This document shows positions 34,487 through 46,357 of a stretch of DNA of 64,000 nt, piece by piece. The stretch is from Spinacia oleracea (taxonomy: Eukaryota; Streptophyta; Magnoliopsida; Caryophyllales; Amaranthaceae). The notes under the pieces are model-generated. The model had not been told where the DNA came from, did no database searches, and saw only the letters and a program-made list of their open reading frames with translations. The DNA lies in the NCBI RefSeq assembly GCF_020520425.1, contig NC_079490.1:42602723-42666722 (forward strand), given 5' to 3'. How positions within the stretch are numbered: the stretch's first letter is position 1; each line of letters starts with the position of its first letter. A program made the translations under genes and the position numbers.

Positions 34487-36299
34487 CTACTCTAGTTCTT
34501 CCGGATCATCAAATAAAGTGTTGTAGAGGGCAATGTTCGCAGGATCCACCCCCACAGTCTTCTGCGCTGCCCCTATATCAATCTCCATAAGAACCGGCTC
34601 CTGGACACTAACTTCCAAAGACGCCAAGGCTTCAGAAACATTCTCGGTTATAGCCCGCTCAGCCTCAAGGGCACAGACAATGGTGGGAGAAGAATTATTA
34701 TCATCAACTAGACTAGCCACTGTTTCTACAGGCGGCTGAGCCTTCCTAACCCACACATTATTCCGGCGACGATCTCCGCGAGAGCCTGCACTTCTTTTAA
34801 CAACAGCAGGCCCCTTCATGTTAGGCACCTTTATAGGCCTAGAACTGGAACGGGGAGGAACTTCCTTTCGCTTTCGATCAGGACGAGCTTTCACAGTCTT
34901 AATACCATGGGTGCGAGGATTGGCAGAATCACGGCCCTCATATCTGACCCGAATGCGAGGTATCAAAAGCTCAGCCGGCTCCCCATTTCGAGCCTCGGTC
35001 CTCACGGCCTTATCATCGGAGCTCATCCACAACTTGTAGTTTTCAGAAAGACCCACAAAGCCATTTGTAGCTACGGCCCAACGCGGGAGACCATCATAAT
35101 ACTTAGCCCACGCTTGAACTCGTGCTTGTGAAAAGGCCGCTACTTTAGGTGGTACCGTATCAGAAAATGGGATAGTCTGCCTTAAACCGTATTGACGCAT
35201 GACTCGGTAAGGGAAAATATAAATGGGCCGAGATAGCCCCAACAAGGAAACATAAACCGATACATCAGAACCCCCCTGTCATAGTAGTCAAACCCCACCA
35301 CGGTACCACCCACTTAATAGAACAGATACCATGAGTAAAAAAGGAGGCCCACTCGGCCTCGTCCTGACCTCGGTGCAAATATTTTCGGTTACCCAAGGCT
35401 ATAGGGCGATAATGTTTAGGATCGGTAGGAGTTTCCAAAAGCCTAAGCCGTTCCATGAGCCAAATCTGCAAAAAACGGGTACGATAAAAAAAAAATAAAA
35501 AAAAAACGGTTCCTGGGGCGCAGTTTCAACGCCCAGGACCAGGCGCCAAAAATTCTAGCGCCCAGCCCTGGGCGCTGACACTCAGCCCCAAGGCAAGACG
35601 AATAAAAAATATATATGCAAAAAAAACGTATACGTGCGCAAAGAAAAAATCGATTACCTGCAGTAATAGGGGGCTTCCCTTAAAATATTCAGATTTGGCA
35701 TCCTTTTTCAGCTCATCCGCACTCAGCAAAGTCTCGGCAACAACCAACGGCATAATAGAATAGCAACTTTCCATCTGGCTAATCAAGGGGATCAACCTTA
35801 TGTCACCGAACTCACCATTGTTATTCGACAGCAAATAATGATTCAACAAGCAAAATACAAGGGCTCGAGTATTCAATTTCTGTTCGGTCATATTCTTACT
35901 AGGCCTAAAGTGATGTTTTACAAGTTTTGCCAAATTAACCTCATCACCTACAACAATTTCAGCAAGCATGTTAGCATCTAGTCCTAGGAAAGCCCCTATG
36001 GTTGTTTTACCCTCTTCAATAGTGCCAGGAGTGGCAGGGGTAGCATTAGTAGGATAACCAAGGATCGCAGCGAATTCATCAGGGAAAGGACATATTTCGT
36101 TGCCCCGAAAGACCAAAACATGATGATCGGAATCCCAAAAGCTTAGGGCTGCATGCAGAAAATTATAGTCAATATTAATTTGTTGTAAGCCTAAAAGTGC
36201 CTCTAAGTGGTATTCTTTTAACAAAGCCTTTTCTGAAGGAGTAAGGGCCCGTAGCCAACGCCTAACAGCCCGTTGGAGTGACAAAGTAGGAATCGACAT
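34487..36299 (-). pseudogene. E3 antisense ORF, plant mobile domain-like, spliced, copy 1
   Basis: Minus strand. Exon 1 (35658-36299) starts at ATG 36299 and reads LTPSEKALLKEYHLEALLGL, LHAALSFWDSDHHVLVFRG, ICPFPDEFAAILGYP, KLNTRALVFCLLNHYLL, then a CTGCAG/GTAATC donor. After a 192-bp intron with a T-rich tract and TTTTTTGCAG acceptor, exon 2 (from 35465) continues IWLMERLRLLETPTD and WASFFTHGICSIKWVVPWWG. The layout resembles the plant mobile domain of MAIN-like proteins. A one-base shift at a run of six G near 35272 separates this from the basic C-terminal part (34487-35245: RPDRKRKEVPPRSSSRP, then an acidic tail DDPEELE). The role inside retroelements is not established. Confidence 0.75.
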
Positions 36300-36380
36300 G
36301 ACGAAAGCAAGGAGTAACTAAAACACAGCAAAGGAAGAAGGAAATTGAGAGTGATGGAAAATAGGGACGTATCTAGCCCC

Positions 36381-36388
36381 TATATATA
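36381..36388 (-). promoter_or_regulatory. TATA box for the E3 antisense ORF, copy 1
   Basis: TATATATA (minus-strand context AGCTATATATAGGGGC) lies 82 bp upstream of the ATG at 36299 and is followed by a CT-rich leader (CATCACTCTCAATTTCC). This looks like an independent promoter opposing LTR transcription. Confidence 0.65.
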
Positions 36389-37430
36389 GCTGAACGCATC
36401 AAGTGACATCCTGATCCCATTCGGAAACGCGTTAAGAAATCCGAAAGTCAAAATTCGCCAGGAAAGGACTTTCAGCGCCGAAGTTGGGCGCCGAAATAAT
36501 TAACGCCCAGCCTTGGGCGCCGAAAATGCAGCCCAAGGCCCAGATTTCACAAAACGCGGAACAAGAAAAGACTTAAAACCGTGTTGCTAGACACGAGGCC
36601 CTAATGCAATTAAGATCAAGCCCAAAAGCACCTTTAAGCTCCCAAATAGCAAAAATGAATGGTAAAACTTGGTCGAAACTTAGACTTGTCTCAAGGAACA
36701 TATATGTACACTTTTCAAAACAAATATGAAATATCAAGGTCATTCTTCGAAACACCAAAAAATGTTGTTAAGTCGTTGGTTTCTCAAATAAAAAAATGTT
36801 TGTATGTCAAAAGATTAATCCGGGCCAAGCTAAACCGGATGATATTAAACCTTGTCGCCCGAAGACTGAAGTCGCACCCCATGACTTCGCCAAAATAGCA
36901 CACCACTATGAAAGGTCGCTCGCACATACGAGCACGACCCCAAACATGATTAAAAGACGTTATGAAATATGCGAAAAATGACCAACCAAGCCCGAGTGCT
37001 TGGGGGCTGGCGAAAAGTATACTCCAACAAAGAGTGCGCAATCGAATTCACATTCCCGGACTACGCTATACGCCGTCCCATGTTTGGATGATCTCAAAAG
37101 AACAGGTTCGACCTCAGAAAAGGGTCGTCATTGACACTTGTACATGGTCCTCTGATCAAAGACCAAGTAGTGGCAAAAATCGAGCCGTAAAGACTAGCTC
37201 AAAACCACGAAAGCAGACGGTCACAAGACAAAGGTCCGTCTAAACCCGTTGTCAACCCACATTCAGGTCACAACTAAATTCAAGCATCCCTCGAAAGAAT
37301 TCGCTCTTGCAAGAATGAACAAAAGAAATTCTCAAAAAAGAAATCACGATGAAAAAATAGGAAACTTGCCCATCTCAGTTGGCAAGATCACGTCACGAAC
37401 CACGCGAGTTCCGAAACGAAAAACGAATTC
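36389..37430. other. E3 region between antisense promoter and tandem repeats, copy 1
   Basis: Noncoding. It has a palindrome block at 36470-36530 (GGGCGCCGAAAT..GCCTTGGGCGCCGAAAA). ORFs of 60-93 codons on both strands lack domains and duplicate exactly in copy 2. Confidence 0.5.
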
Positions 37431-37865
37431 AGGTACGTCCACCCTCAGCGGACAGGGCTCGCCCACCCTCAGCGGGCGGGGTCTGCGTCAATAGCCGCGC
37501 AGATCCTCAATTTTCGAAAAATAGATTCTTCAAAAAAAAAAAAAACAAAATGAAACAGGCTCGCCATCTTCAGCCGGCGGGGTCTACGGCGCAAACCACG
37601 TAGGTCCTTATTTTCAAAAAATGAACACAAAACAAATTTCAAAATAGATTTGTCCACTTCTAACGGACGGGGTGTCCACCCTTAGCGGACAGGTTCGCCA
37701 TCTTTAGCCGGCGGGGTCTACGTCACAAACCGCGTAGGTCCTTATTTTCAAATTTCAAAAATAGATTCGTCCACTTCTATCGGACGGGGTGTCCAACCTT
37801 AGCGGACAGGCTCGCCATCTTTAGCCGGCGGGGTCTGCGTCACTAACCGCGCAGGTCCTTAGTCG
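37430..37865. repeat. Tandem repeat near the E3 3' LTR, copy 1
   Basis: Four units of about 117-134 bp, each with TCGCCATCTTTAGCCGGCGG, GGTCTACGTCACAAACCGCG and TAGGTCCTTATTTTCAAA (landmarks 37462, 37561, 37695, 37812). Shorter TCCACTTCTAACGGACGGGG units lie between them. Confidence 0.9.
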
Positions 37866-38385
37866 CTGCAGCGATAACTTTTTCTGGTTTTCCGTTTTTC
37901 CAAACAAGAACGATGTGAGTAGCTTTCCCTTTTTCCAAAGATTGGTTTTCCGTTTTTTCCAAAAAAGAACGATGTGCTGGATTTTCCTTCGTTTTACGTC
38001 CCATAAAAACAAGGGGGTTTTCTCGTTTAGCTAACCCTGAAAATGAGAATCTTTAAAAACATTTTTACCTCGTGATTGGGCTTGGCCAGGCCCAATTACA
38101 CTTTATAGCTTTGATTTCGAAAACATCTGTAGCTACTCCCAATGACAAAGTGAGGGAGTTTCTACGCACCTTTAGATCCTTCCAATGACAAAGTGAGGAA
38201 GTTTCTATACTATCCGTTGACAAATCCCAATAACACGTGAGGGATATGTCGACACTTCAAGTGATGACCCTTAAGTCAAATGTTATCACTCGGGGGCTCG
38301 TGAGACCCTCGCCAAAACAGGTCACCATGGCTTGTGCGACGCACTCCGTCTAATACTTTGACCATCGCCTTACTCCAAGACTCAG

Positions 38386-38402
38386 TCAAAGTGGGGGCTA
38401 AC
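38386..38402 (+). other. E3 polypurine tract, copy 1
   Basis: AGTCAAAGTGGGGGCTAAC directly precedes the 3' LTR. It is the same tract as at 20908-20923 (minus strand) and 50251-50267. Confidence 0.8.
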
Positions 38403-39875
38403 TATAGACACCTACTTTTGTCCCCATTCCCGAAAGGGAAGGTTCGATGATGAAAACATAAATCTCCACTTGACAACGCATCTCCTATAAAATAACGAAT
38501 CTCAATTCCCCTTTTCATTTCACCTGAAACCTGCTATTTATAGAAACCTGCTATTTATGGGAACCTGCTAAAAATAGTAACTGTCGTAATGGGTAGTTGT
38601 TAAAAGTGGCAAGTCATAAAAGATAGAAACCTGTCACAATTAGGTGTTGCACTCCAACATAAATCCTAAATGAGATAGAAATTGCGAGAGAATCCTATTC
38701 CTAATATGATTCGAAAGTAAGAGTTACGTATTAATTAAAATCCTAACGAGCCTAGAGTTCGTAACGGGCCCAGACGCATTCCGTCACAAGGTTAATACGC
38801 ACTAAAAGACTCGATTAAAGTCTCAAATACTCCGGATTCTAGGAACCCGAATCTGACTAAGAAAATACCCCAGATCCTATTGTCAACGCCTGGCTCTGGG
38901 CGCCGAAATCTTCGGTGCCCAGGCCTGGGCGCTGAAATTACCTGGGACGTGTACTTTCCTAATTCCTCGTGGATTAAAGCTCTACAATTCTATCTTTCCA
39001 CGAACTCTTTTCTATAAATATAGCCCAAGTTCGACGTGAAAAAAGGACACACAACACACAATTATTATTCTGAGTATTGACTCTAAACCCCTAAGCCTAA
39101 GCCTCACGCTGCAAAACTGATCACGCGTTCTGTCGCAATCGATCCATAAAATAGAACGTATCCCGTCCCATAATTTGAGATTCGTTAAATAAAAGGAGAA
39201 ATAGAAAAGTCAAAGTGGTTAGTTTTCTGAGAACCGTGACGCACCTCTCAAGGGTGCGTCGTAATGTGTCCCTTTTCCATGGTTTAATTGCTTTCCTCGC
39301 CCTTTTATGAACTGTTAAACTAATTAAATCTGATTGTTCTATCACGCCTAATAAAGATAATATTTTGGGAAATTGGATTATCATGCTAGGTCCCTTAATA
39401 CAATCTAAATCAGATAATCGCGCTCGATCTAGTACTATATGTTGCATATTGTTAAAACTAACTCAGATTAGTTTAATAGTTAACGCATGTCCCTTCAATT
39501 ATTTATGCTGAGCTAGTAAGGATATCCTGCCTCTGGAGTTATCGAAGAGCGAGTACTCCTCTCGGTAGTTACAGTCCCCCCGAACCCTCAATCTCTACCT
39601 TGCGGGTGTATGTTGAGAAATCCCCACACCAAGGATCACAAGGGAACCTACGGCCGTCGTGGTCAAACATAATTGCACTCCCTTTATGTCACGATAACCG
39701 GGTTTTGTCAGTTTTTCTCATTGTCGTTAAAAACTGAATGGAGACTCCTATATTACTAGTCAATTGGGTGTAAACTCACAGGAAATCCAATTACACTTGA
39801 TTTGACAAAAAGAAACGTCACACCCACGAGGGACGAGGTCACGCATTAGCCTCGTGCTTTTTCGACCCCCTCACA
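38403..39875 (+). mobile_element. E3: 3' LTR, copy 1
   Basis: 1473 bp, TATAGACACCTACTTTTG...CCCCTCACA. The first dinucleotide is TA rather than TG. A short insertion relative to the 5' LTR (CTGCAAAACTGATCACGCG near 39108) is shared with copy 2. CATCC follows at 39876-39880. Confidence 0.93.
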
Positions 39876-40827
39876 CATCCAGAAACTCATAGAAAGCTGC
39901 AAGATCCCTGTAGCCACAATCCCTGTTAATTTCGAACTTTTATTTATTTAATATTATTCCTTAATCAATTTGTTCAGCTGCATACGAGTTATTCAGTAGT
40001 AAGAAACAGATTTCACACCCTTTCAGTAAGTCTGTCGTAGGAAACAGTAATGAACCAACTAACACAAATACAAAACTAGAAAAACTAAACCTCTGTTAGA
40101 GAAAGCAATTGGAACAAGACTTCATATCCTTTCGGAAAGACTAACGAATATGAATGTCATTTCATTAAGCAACTTATACTCTTGTGATCTCGTCTCCCCC
40201 ATCCCATCACCCAATAGGGAAATACGTATCACATTATCACTCGAGTGCAAAGACTTCCAACCTAGCTAAACCAATTAGCAGATAGAAAATTGTATAAACC
40301 ACCAAAACTCAACTCATCTACAAACGTATTCTATAAAGTTTTTAAAGTCTACTACTATACTGTAAATAAAGATGGCTTGATTGGCTTCACCTTCAAGCAG
40401 GCCCCTATGAGCAACTTAGAAAAACATGGTCAAAATAATTTTCCCCCCATATAACCCACACTCCAACAAGCAAATATAGACATGAGCAATTTAGAAGAAC
40501 AAGGCAAGATCGACTGCTCGAGTGAAGCAAATTCGATAAAACTCATAGATTTTTTTCGGTATTCAATCGCCATTGCAACAACGTTACATCAAACTCAAAG
40601 TTCACACACTTCATTCATCATAAATCAAATAAACAAATAACCAATTAATAAGGTGCTTTGGATACAGAAATAACCATCGCCGTAGGGTTAATTAACCTCA
40701 GACTAAACTACCAAGTACATTAAAACACATAACATATTTTTAAAGCCTAAATCATCCAACAATGTTAATCATGTACACAATATAGGAACCCCTCAACTCT
40801 CATTAATCCATTTAAATTCAAAATTCG
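39876..40827. repeat. Duplicated CACTA flank, copy 1
   Basis: Begins with the CATCC target duplication and continues AGAAACTCATAGAAAGCTGC. 952 bp of AT-rich noncoding CACTA interior, almost identical to 51741-52692. Confidence 0.92.
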
Positions 40828-42042
40828 GAAATACTCGTGCTTGTAGGTAATCAAAATAGCCGAAGGGTGAAACGATCCTACCCCGCGTTTATTTCCCCAT
40901 CAAGTTGGGACGACCTGAAAATCAGCATATTAATGTGAACGGACAGAACCGCATAACGAATCTTGGCTCCCTTGGTGTTTCATCTCAGGAGTTGGGACTA
41001 AGGATACCCATCGCCAACCGGGGGGTGCATACGCTTCCAATGTTGTCCACTCGGCACTTTCGCTAGTAGTACACCCGTCCCAAACCCAATCGCTCGCCCA
41101 TTAGGTCCCTCTCATTGGTGCATGCCCCCTTGGCTTACATCGTGATTGGCCTCTTGGGCGAAATTCGTCTGTTGAAGGCACTACCTCGACCGGGGCATGT
41201 GTTGGATCTGCGATAGAAGCGGTACCAAGCCAGGCGCAAGAACTACCCATAGAAGCCTATCATAAACTACATGACATTTTTATTATTGCTTCATGATGTA
41301 ATGTTAGTAATGTGTAGCGAAATATGTGATTGTGTGACAAACAATGTTAGCAAACCAACGACCTAAAAAAAATTGCCCAAACATTCATAAACCAATTTGC
41401 CAAAGAGTTATACCGAAATACGTGTTCCGCAAACCCGAACGATCGCCACAAAAATAAGCGACGCTCGGGATGGCCTGTAACGAATCCCACAAACGCTGCA
41501 CAACGCGTAAAGGATGTTATTGGGCAAGCACGCAAAATGGAAGTCGCATAAACAAAAGTAGACGCAAACAGAAAACGAGAACCAGCCAGAGACGCATTTT
41601 CAACGCCCCTGGCTGGGTGCCATAATTTCTCACGTCCTACTCTGGGCGCTGAAGTTGCTGCTTGGCCTTCTGGTCAGGCGCAGCGGCCTCAGTGCCCGCG
41701 CAAAAGGAAAATACGTAGCACAAAAAAAACGTTCGTAAAAAAAAAAAAAAATTTCTACGAGAGCGTAAGAAGAAGCACTCGATTCTAGAAGCGACTTAAA
41801 AAAAAAAATATAACGCTTTGCGTCGTTGTTAGGCCTCCTACGACGACAATGCTCGGCACCGAAACCGAACATGGTAATAACTATGAATGTCACACGGGCA
41901 AGTGTTTCGAAAATCCAAAGAATGACCAAAAGAAAGAACTAAAAGTGAACCAACAAAAGAAAGAGCGAAAAACCAATAGAGAGAGTCAAAGTCTAGACTT
42001 AGTAATGCTTGAAACTTTGGGGCCTAAACTTTAGCTTATCTT
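40828..42042 (+). other. E3 5' leader, copy 2
   Basis: Matches 31447-32074 and then continues into sequence lost from copy 1, including one palindrome-related block (41600-41655, AACGCCCCTGGCTGGGTGCC) and AT-rich leader up to the Gag ATG. Confidence 0.7.
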
Positions 42043-45015
42043 ATGCATATGACTGGTCCTGCCACTTGGTGCCGATTGGGAAATCAAAGGTTAGTACGTC
42101 TCGAAGATACATCGCCAACACCAGGTTTAGTGACTCCAAGCTCCGTCCTTCATCCCTCATTTAAAGGATCTCCGCTTCCCCAACCTCGATTAGCACCCTC
42201 AAACATGTCCATCGAAGAATTGCGAGACCAGATGGCTCAAATGACCCAACTCATGGGCCAACTGAAAATGGAAAACAAAGCCTTAGCGGCTGCACAAGCC
42301 AAAAATGACCTAGATAACGAGAAGAGGAATGAAAAAATGTTCCTACAACAAACCATGGGGAGAAAGTACTTCTCCCTCGATCCTGAACCTTTTCCTGGCA
42401 AACTACCAGAAAAGTTTAGTTCATCTGACTTACCAAAGTTTAAAGCCACGGACAATCCCCGTGATCATCTATTGAGCTTTGTGAATGCCATGAACTTAAA
42501 AGGCGTGGACAAGTCCATGTATTTACCTGCCTTTCCTTTGTCCTTGGAACCTGTGTCGCTCAAATGGTACTATCACCAGGACCCTAAGCTCTTCCCCACT
42601 TGGGAAGACTTTGTCAATGTCTTCATCAAGCAATACTCGTCGAACATGGATTTTCAAGTCACCATGCGCGAGCTGGAAGTTCTCTTCCAAAAGAAAAATG
42701 AGGGTTTCACAACCTACTTTGCTAGATGGAGGGACCAGGCAGCCCAACTAATCAATAGGCCTCCCGAAACAGAATTGGTCCAAAAATTCATTGACAACCT
42801 GGACCCGGCTTACAGACAACACCTTAGGTACCTGGGACTTGACACTTTCAAAAGAGTTTATGATGTGGGAATAAATATCGAGGATGATCTCGCAAAAACA
42901 ATACAAAGTAAACCCGCATACAAAAGCAACACCTACAAAAGGGGCAACACATCCCAAGCCCAAGAAGTCCATGCCGTAGAGGAGACTCCCGCCCGAAGAA
43001 GCCCTAGAAGATGGGTCCGAGACCGAAAGTTTGCCCCACTCGGGTCGACTTTGGTACAAGCCTTCGAAAGACTAACCAATAAAGGAAAGTTGAGACCTAT
43101 AGGCCCCACCCGTGACCCTCCTGTCAAAAGAAAATATTGGGTCGAAGGTACTTATTGCAAGTTCCATCAAGGAAATGGGCATGACACCGAAAACTGTTGG
43201 AACCTAAAAAATACAATCCAGGACATGATAGAGGATGAAGTGATACCTCTCCCTAATGTTGGCAAACCCAACAACAACAAGAGCCCACTCGGCTCTTGTC
43301 ACATCTCTCTCGACCAACCAGAAAATGAGAACTTCGACCCTACGGTGTACATTACGCCTCAAGGTGCACCACTCGCTGTGGTCCCTATGGATCGAATCGA
43401 GAGAGAAGTGTGCGGTGTGTGGGATGATGATGCTGAAGATATTTACCTATCTCAAGTGTCGGGCCAGGACCTCTTTACTGCAACTTGGCCCGGGTATGCT
43501 CACATTGACACCACCCCTCAGGAGCCCAAGGTCGACAACATTACCCGATCCGGAAGGATATATCAACCGGATATTCGCCCACTTCCTATGGACAATAACC
43601 CAGTTAGGAAAACTCCTGAGAATGGACGGAACGCCACCGTCGCAGAAGTCATTGAAAATCCTCTCTTGAAACAACTAAAAAGAACCAAAACCGAAATTAC
43701 CATCTGGGATCTCATGTGTACTTCAAAGGAACATCGCGAAAAGCTTATTCGCTTACTCGACCTCATCTTAGTACCTACAGATATCACACCTGACTCATTG
43801 GTTAACCACGTCACGAGAGATGCCGGAGAAAAGGCCATAGTTTTCACTGACAAAGACTTGCCCAAAGAGGGGGGTGCTCACAATAAATCCCTCTATCTAG
43901 TAGTTGGATGCAAAGGACAAAACATCCCCCTAGCGCTCGTAGATAACGGTTCAGCGGTTAATGTTTGCCCATTGCGAACCGCCCATTGCTTGGGGCTAGG
44001 AAACGATGACTTCGAAACCTCCACGCAAGGGGTACGAGCTTATGATAACTCCCGAAGGCCTGTGTTGGGAAAAATCAACCTTACCATACAAACCGGGCCT
44101 GTGGCACGCACCACGGAGTTTCAAATAATCGACATCAAGCCCACTTTCAACCTCCTCTTGGGGCGACCTTGGCTCCATGACTTAGGAGGTGTGGCTTCTA
44201 CCTTGCACCAAATGGTTAAACTTAACCATAACGGGGTAATACTAGAAATCCGCGCCCCTCCTCTCGACGTCAGTTGTACTATGGTTGGAACAACCGAAAC
44301 TGCAGACGACCTTTGCGGGTTTCAAATGGAAGAAGCAATCCAGTTCATCGAAGATTATGATCCAGCATTCCTAGACCCGCACGCATCCCGAGTCATCCCT
44401 AGAATGCTGTTAGCTCAAGGTTATTTCCCTGGAACCCCATTGGGCATAAGGAAGAAGGAATGCACATTCCATCCTTTACCCAACAAATCTACTCCCTTTG
44501 GCTTAGGCTATGAACCAACAGAGGAAGATATTGCTGACCGCCTGTCTGGGCTACGCCTTAACAAGGCCAAACAAACCACCCTCCTTCCCCCGTATCAAAG
44601 AACCCTTAACGGGATGTTCGTTCGGGAAGGAGAAGGACACCCATGCGGTGATTTCCCTGAACCCTTCGTTCAGGATGGCTTGCTAAAACCAGGATTTGAA
44701 ATCTTCCATGACTGCCACACCTTGGATGAGGCACCCCACCTCACCAAGACTAAAACAGCTGAAGTATTGGAAAACCAGGCTTTATGGACATTGTTTAACG
44801 AATTGAGGCCTGTGGAGGACGAGACTGTGATGACTACCCTAGCTTTACAAGATGAAGGTTTCGATCCAACCCGGTTAATCGCTCCTGCATCAACACTAGA
44901 AGAGATCGAGAACGGATGGGTGAAGACATATCAGTGGGTCAATGCAAAAGGAATAGAATTCAAGATGAGTACCGGTGAAGGACCAAAGTTTTACGAGACT
45001 ACACCCAAGGCTTGA
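42043..45015 (+). CDS. E3 Gag-protease polyprotein
   Basis: 990 codons, uninterrupted. Residues about 55-105 form a coiled-coil-like, Gln/Lys-rich segment (MSIEELRDQMAQMTQLMGQL). About 110-285 match the Ty3/gypsy Gag domain (PRDHLLSFVNAMNLKGVD, SLKWYYHQDP, FTTYFARWRDQAAQL). About 369-390 hold a Cys/His cluster (YCKFHQGNGHDTENCW). About 625-745 are the retropepsin-like protease, with catalytic Asp 634 in VDNGSAVNVCPL and LLGRPWLHDLGG. DNGS in place of DTGS/DSGA is, from memory, typical of Tat-lineage elements. The C-terminal 240 residues carry no RT, RNase H or integrase motif, and the ORF ends in TGA. Upstream lie leader sequence and duplicated CACTA flank rather than an LTR, so any transcript must start in the 3' LTR of copy 1 or elsewhere. 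It would act in the cytoplasmic particle. Confidence 0.9.
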   Translation: MHMTGPATWCRLGNQRLVRLEDTSPTPGLVTPSSVLHPSFKGSPLPQPRLAPSNMSIEELRDQMAQMTQLMGQLKMENKALAAAQAKNDLDNEKRNEKMFLQQTMGRKYFSLDPEPFPGKLPEKFSSSDLPKFKATDNPRDHLLSFVNAMNLKGVDKSMYLPAFPLSLEPVSLKWYYHQDPKLFPTWEDFVNVFIKQYSSNMDFQVTMRELEVLFQKKNEGFTTYFARWRDQAAQLINRPPETELVQKFIDNLDPAYRQHLRYLGLDTFKRVYDVGINIEDDLAKTIQSKPAYKSNTYKRGNTSQAQEVHAVEETPARRSPRRWVRDRKFAPLGSTLVQAFERLTNKGKLRPIGPTRDPPVKRKYWVEGTYCKFHQGNGHDTENCWNLKNTIQDMIEDEVIPLPNVGKPNNNKSPLGSCHISLDQPENENFDPTVYITPQGAPLAVVPMDRIEREVCGVWDDDAEDIYLSQVSGQDLFTATWPGYAHIDTTPQEPKVDNITRSGRIYQPDIRPLPMDNNPVRKTPENGRNATVAEVIENPLLKQLKRTKTEITIWDLMCTSKEHREKLIRLLDLILVPTDITPDSLVNHVTRDAGEKAIVFTDKDLPKEGGAHNKSLYLVVGCKGQNIPLALVDNGSAVNVCPLRTAHCLGLGNDDFETSTQGVRAYDNSRRPVLGKINLTIQTGPVARTTEFQIIDIKPTFNLLLGRPWLHDLGGVASTLHQMVKLNHNGVILEIRAPPLDVSCTMVGTTETADDLCGFQMEEAIQFIEDYDPAFLDPHASRVIPRMLLAQGYFPGTPLGIRKKECTFHPLPNKSTPFGLGYEPTEEDIADRLSGLRLNKAKQTTLLPPYQRTLNGMFVREGEGHPCGDFPEPFVQDGLLKPGFEIFHDCHTLDEAPHLTKTKTAEVLENQALWTLFNELRPVEDETVMTTLALQDEGFDPTRLIAPASTLEEIENGWVKTYQWVNAKGIEFKMSTGEGPKFYETTPKA

Positions 45016-46357
45016 GCCACATAGAGCACCTTAGTAAAAGCGCCTAGTAGTTCTTTAGATTGGTAGAAAAAAATAATAAAGACTTTAGATGGTCCTAAGA
45101 CCCCTTAGAACATAGGTCAATTTTATTTCAGTGTGTTTCCCTTACTTCCCAAATTAATAAAGGCGTAATATTTCACCTAAAATTTTATTCTAACACTAAG
45201 TAAGCACCAAATGCACTTGCAAAATACAAAAATAAAGAGGCGGCCCACTCTAGGCCCAAGAAATGAGACCCACTCGGTCTTGAAATCGTGCCATGGGAAC
45301 CAATTTCCGAAATCCACAAAATAAACCGTACCATCCCCTTCATATCCGCAAAACATAAAAGTCAACCAGTGTCATCATAAAAGTCAATCCATCCATGCAA
45401 CCCAAAGAAATCAAAGGAAATCAAAATCCAAAACAAATGCAAATGTTGCTTAAAAAGGGAATTAATAAAATATAACCCCACCATACCCTTCAAAAACGAC
45501 ACGCACCTCAAACCCACCCAAAATCCTACACAAAGATCTTCATAACTCCCGCACCCTAACTCCATTTTCAAAGCCATTTCGAGTCACGAATAGAAAAAAT
45601 TAATCTGGACAAAAATGTGTCTCACGCTAACAGTCAAAAAAGCCTCCGAAATAGCCTCAAAATCAAATTTTTAAAAGCAAAGCACTAAAACGAAGAAAAA
45701 AAATAAATGCAAGAACACGTGAAGCAAAGCGTCAAAAACGACAGCCAGAAATCATTTTCAGCGCCCAGGGCTGGGCGCCGAAATCTTTGACTCCACAGCC
45801 TGGGCGTTGAAACTCTCTGCCTGCCTAAATTTTTTAGAAGTGCTCGTCATTTTATCCGCACATAACGGAAAAATAACGAACAATTGGGGGGTACAGCACG
45901 TATCCAAATAGGCTCACCAAAAAATATAGCCATACAAAAAATAGTCGAATTTCATTTTTTACGCGACTTACGGCAAAAAAAAAACGGTAGACGAAAATAA
46001 TGATAATACTTCACTCATTTGACCGGTTAAGTAATATGCTTCCACCTCAGGGCATATCCATCAAAATACGGCATCTTAGAATTTATTCTAGCTAGAACTA
46101 CGCGCGACCTGATTCTGACAAGATACGTAGGCAAACTTTACCAAGGATTCGGTCCAATAAAAAAAAACATATATAAATTCTGCAAAAAGTGTTAGACATA
46201 TAAAAATATAAAAAAGAGGAGAAACAAAAAATGAAAATGAAAAATAAAATACGCCTTTATTGAAAAATAATAAGAAGGAAAACAAAGTGCTAAGAAATGA
46301 AAAAACAAACACAACTGAAATAAATAAAGGGCACCTACACCCTAGCAAAGAACTACA
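45016..46357. other. E3 spacer between protease and antisense ORF, copy 2
   Basis: Near-identical to 33145-34486. No RT, RNase H or integrase. Palindrome block at about 45757-45815; one arm is altered (GACTCCACAGCC versus GACGCCACAGCC in copy 1). Confidence 0.6.

Larger units (their letters stand above)
31447..40827 (+). repeat. Tandem duplication unit 1 (E3 interior + 3' LTR + CACTA flank)
   Basis: This block matches 40828-52692 almost base for base, apart from a 2489-bp deletion in this copy after 32074 and a few small indels. It runs from 9 bp after the primer-binding site, through the 3' LTR (38403-39875) and CATCC, to 952 bp of CACTA sequence. The join at 40827/40828 places CACTA flank (CAAAATTCG) directly against E3 leader (GAAATACTCG), with about 1 bp of shared sequence. 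Confidence 0.93.

Noticed and set aside
34533..35131. Plus-strand ORFs of 68-74 codons
   Set aside because: Shadows of the antisense ORF in E3.
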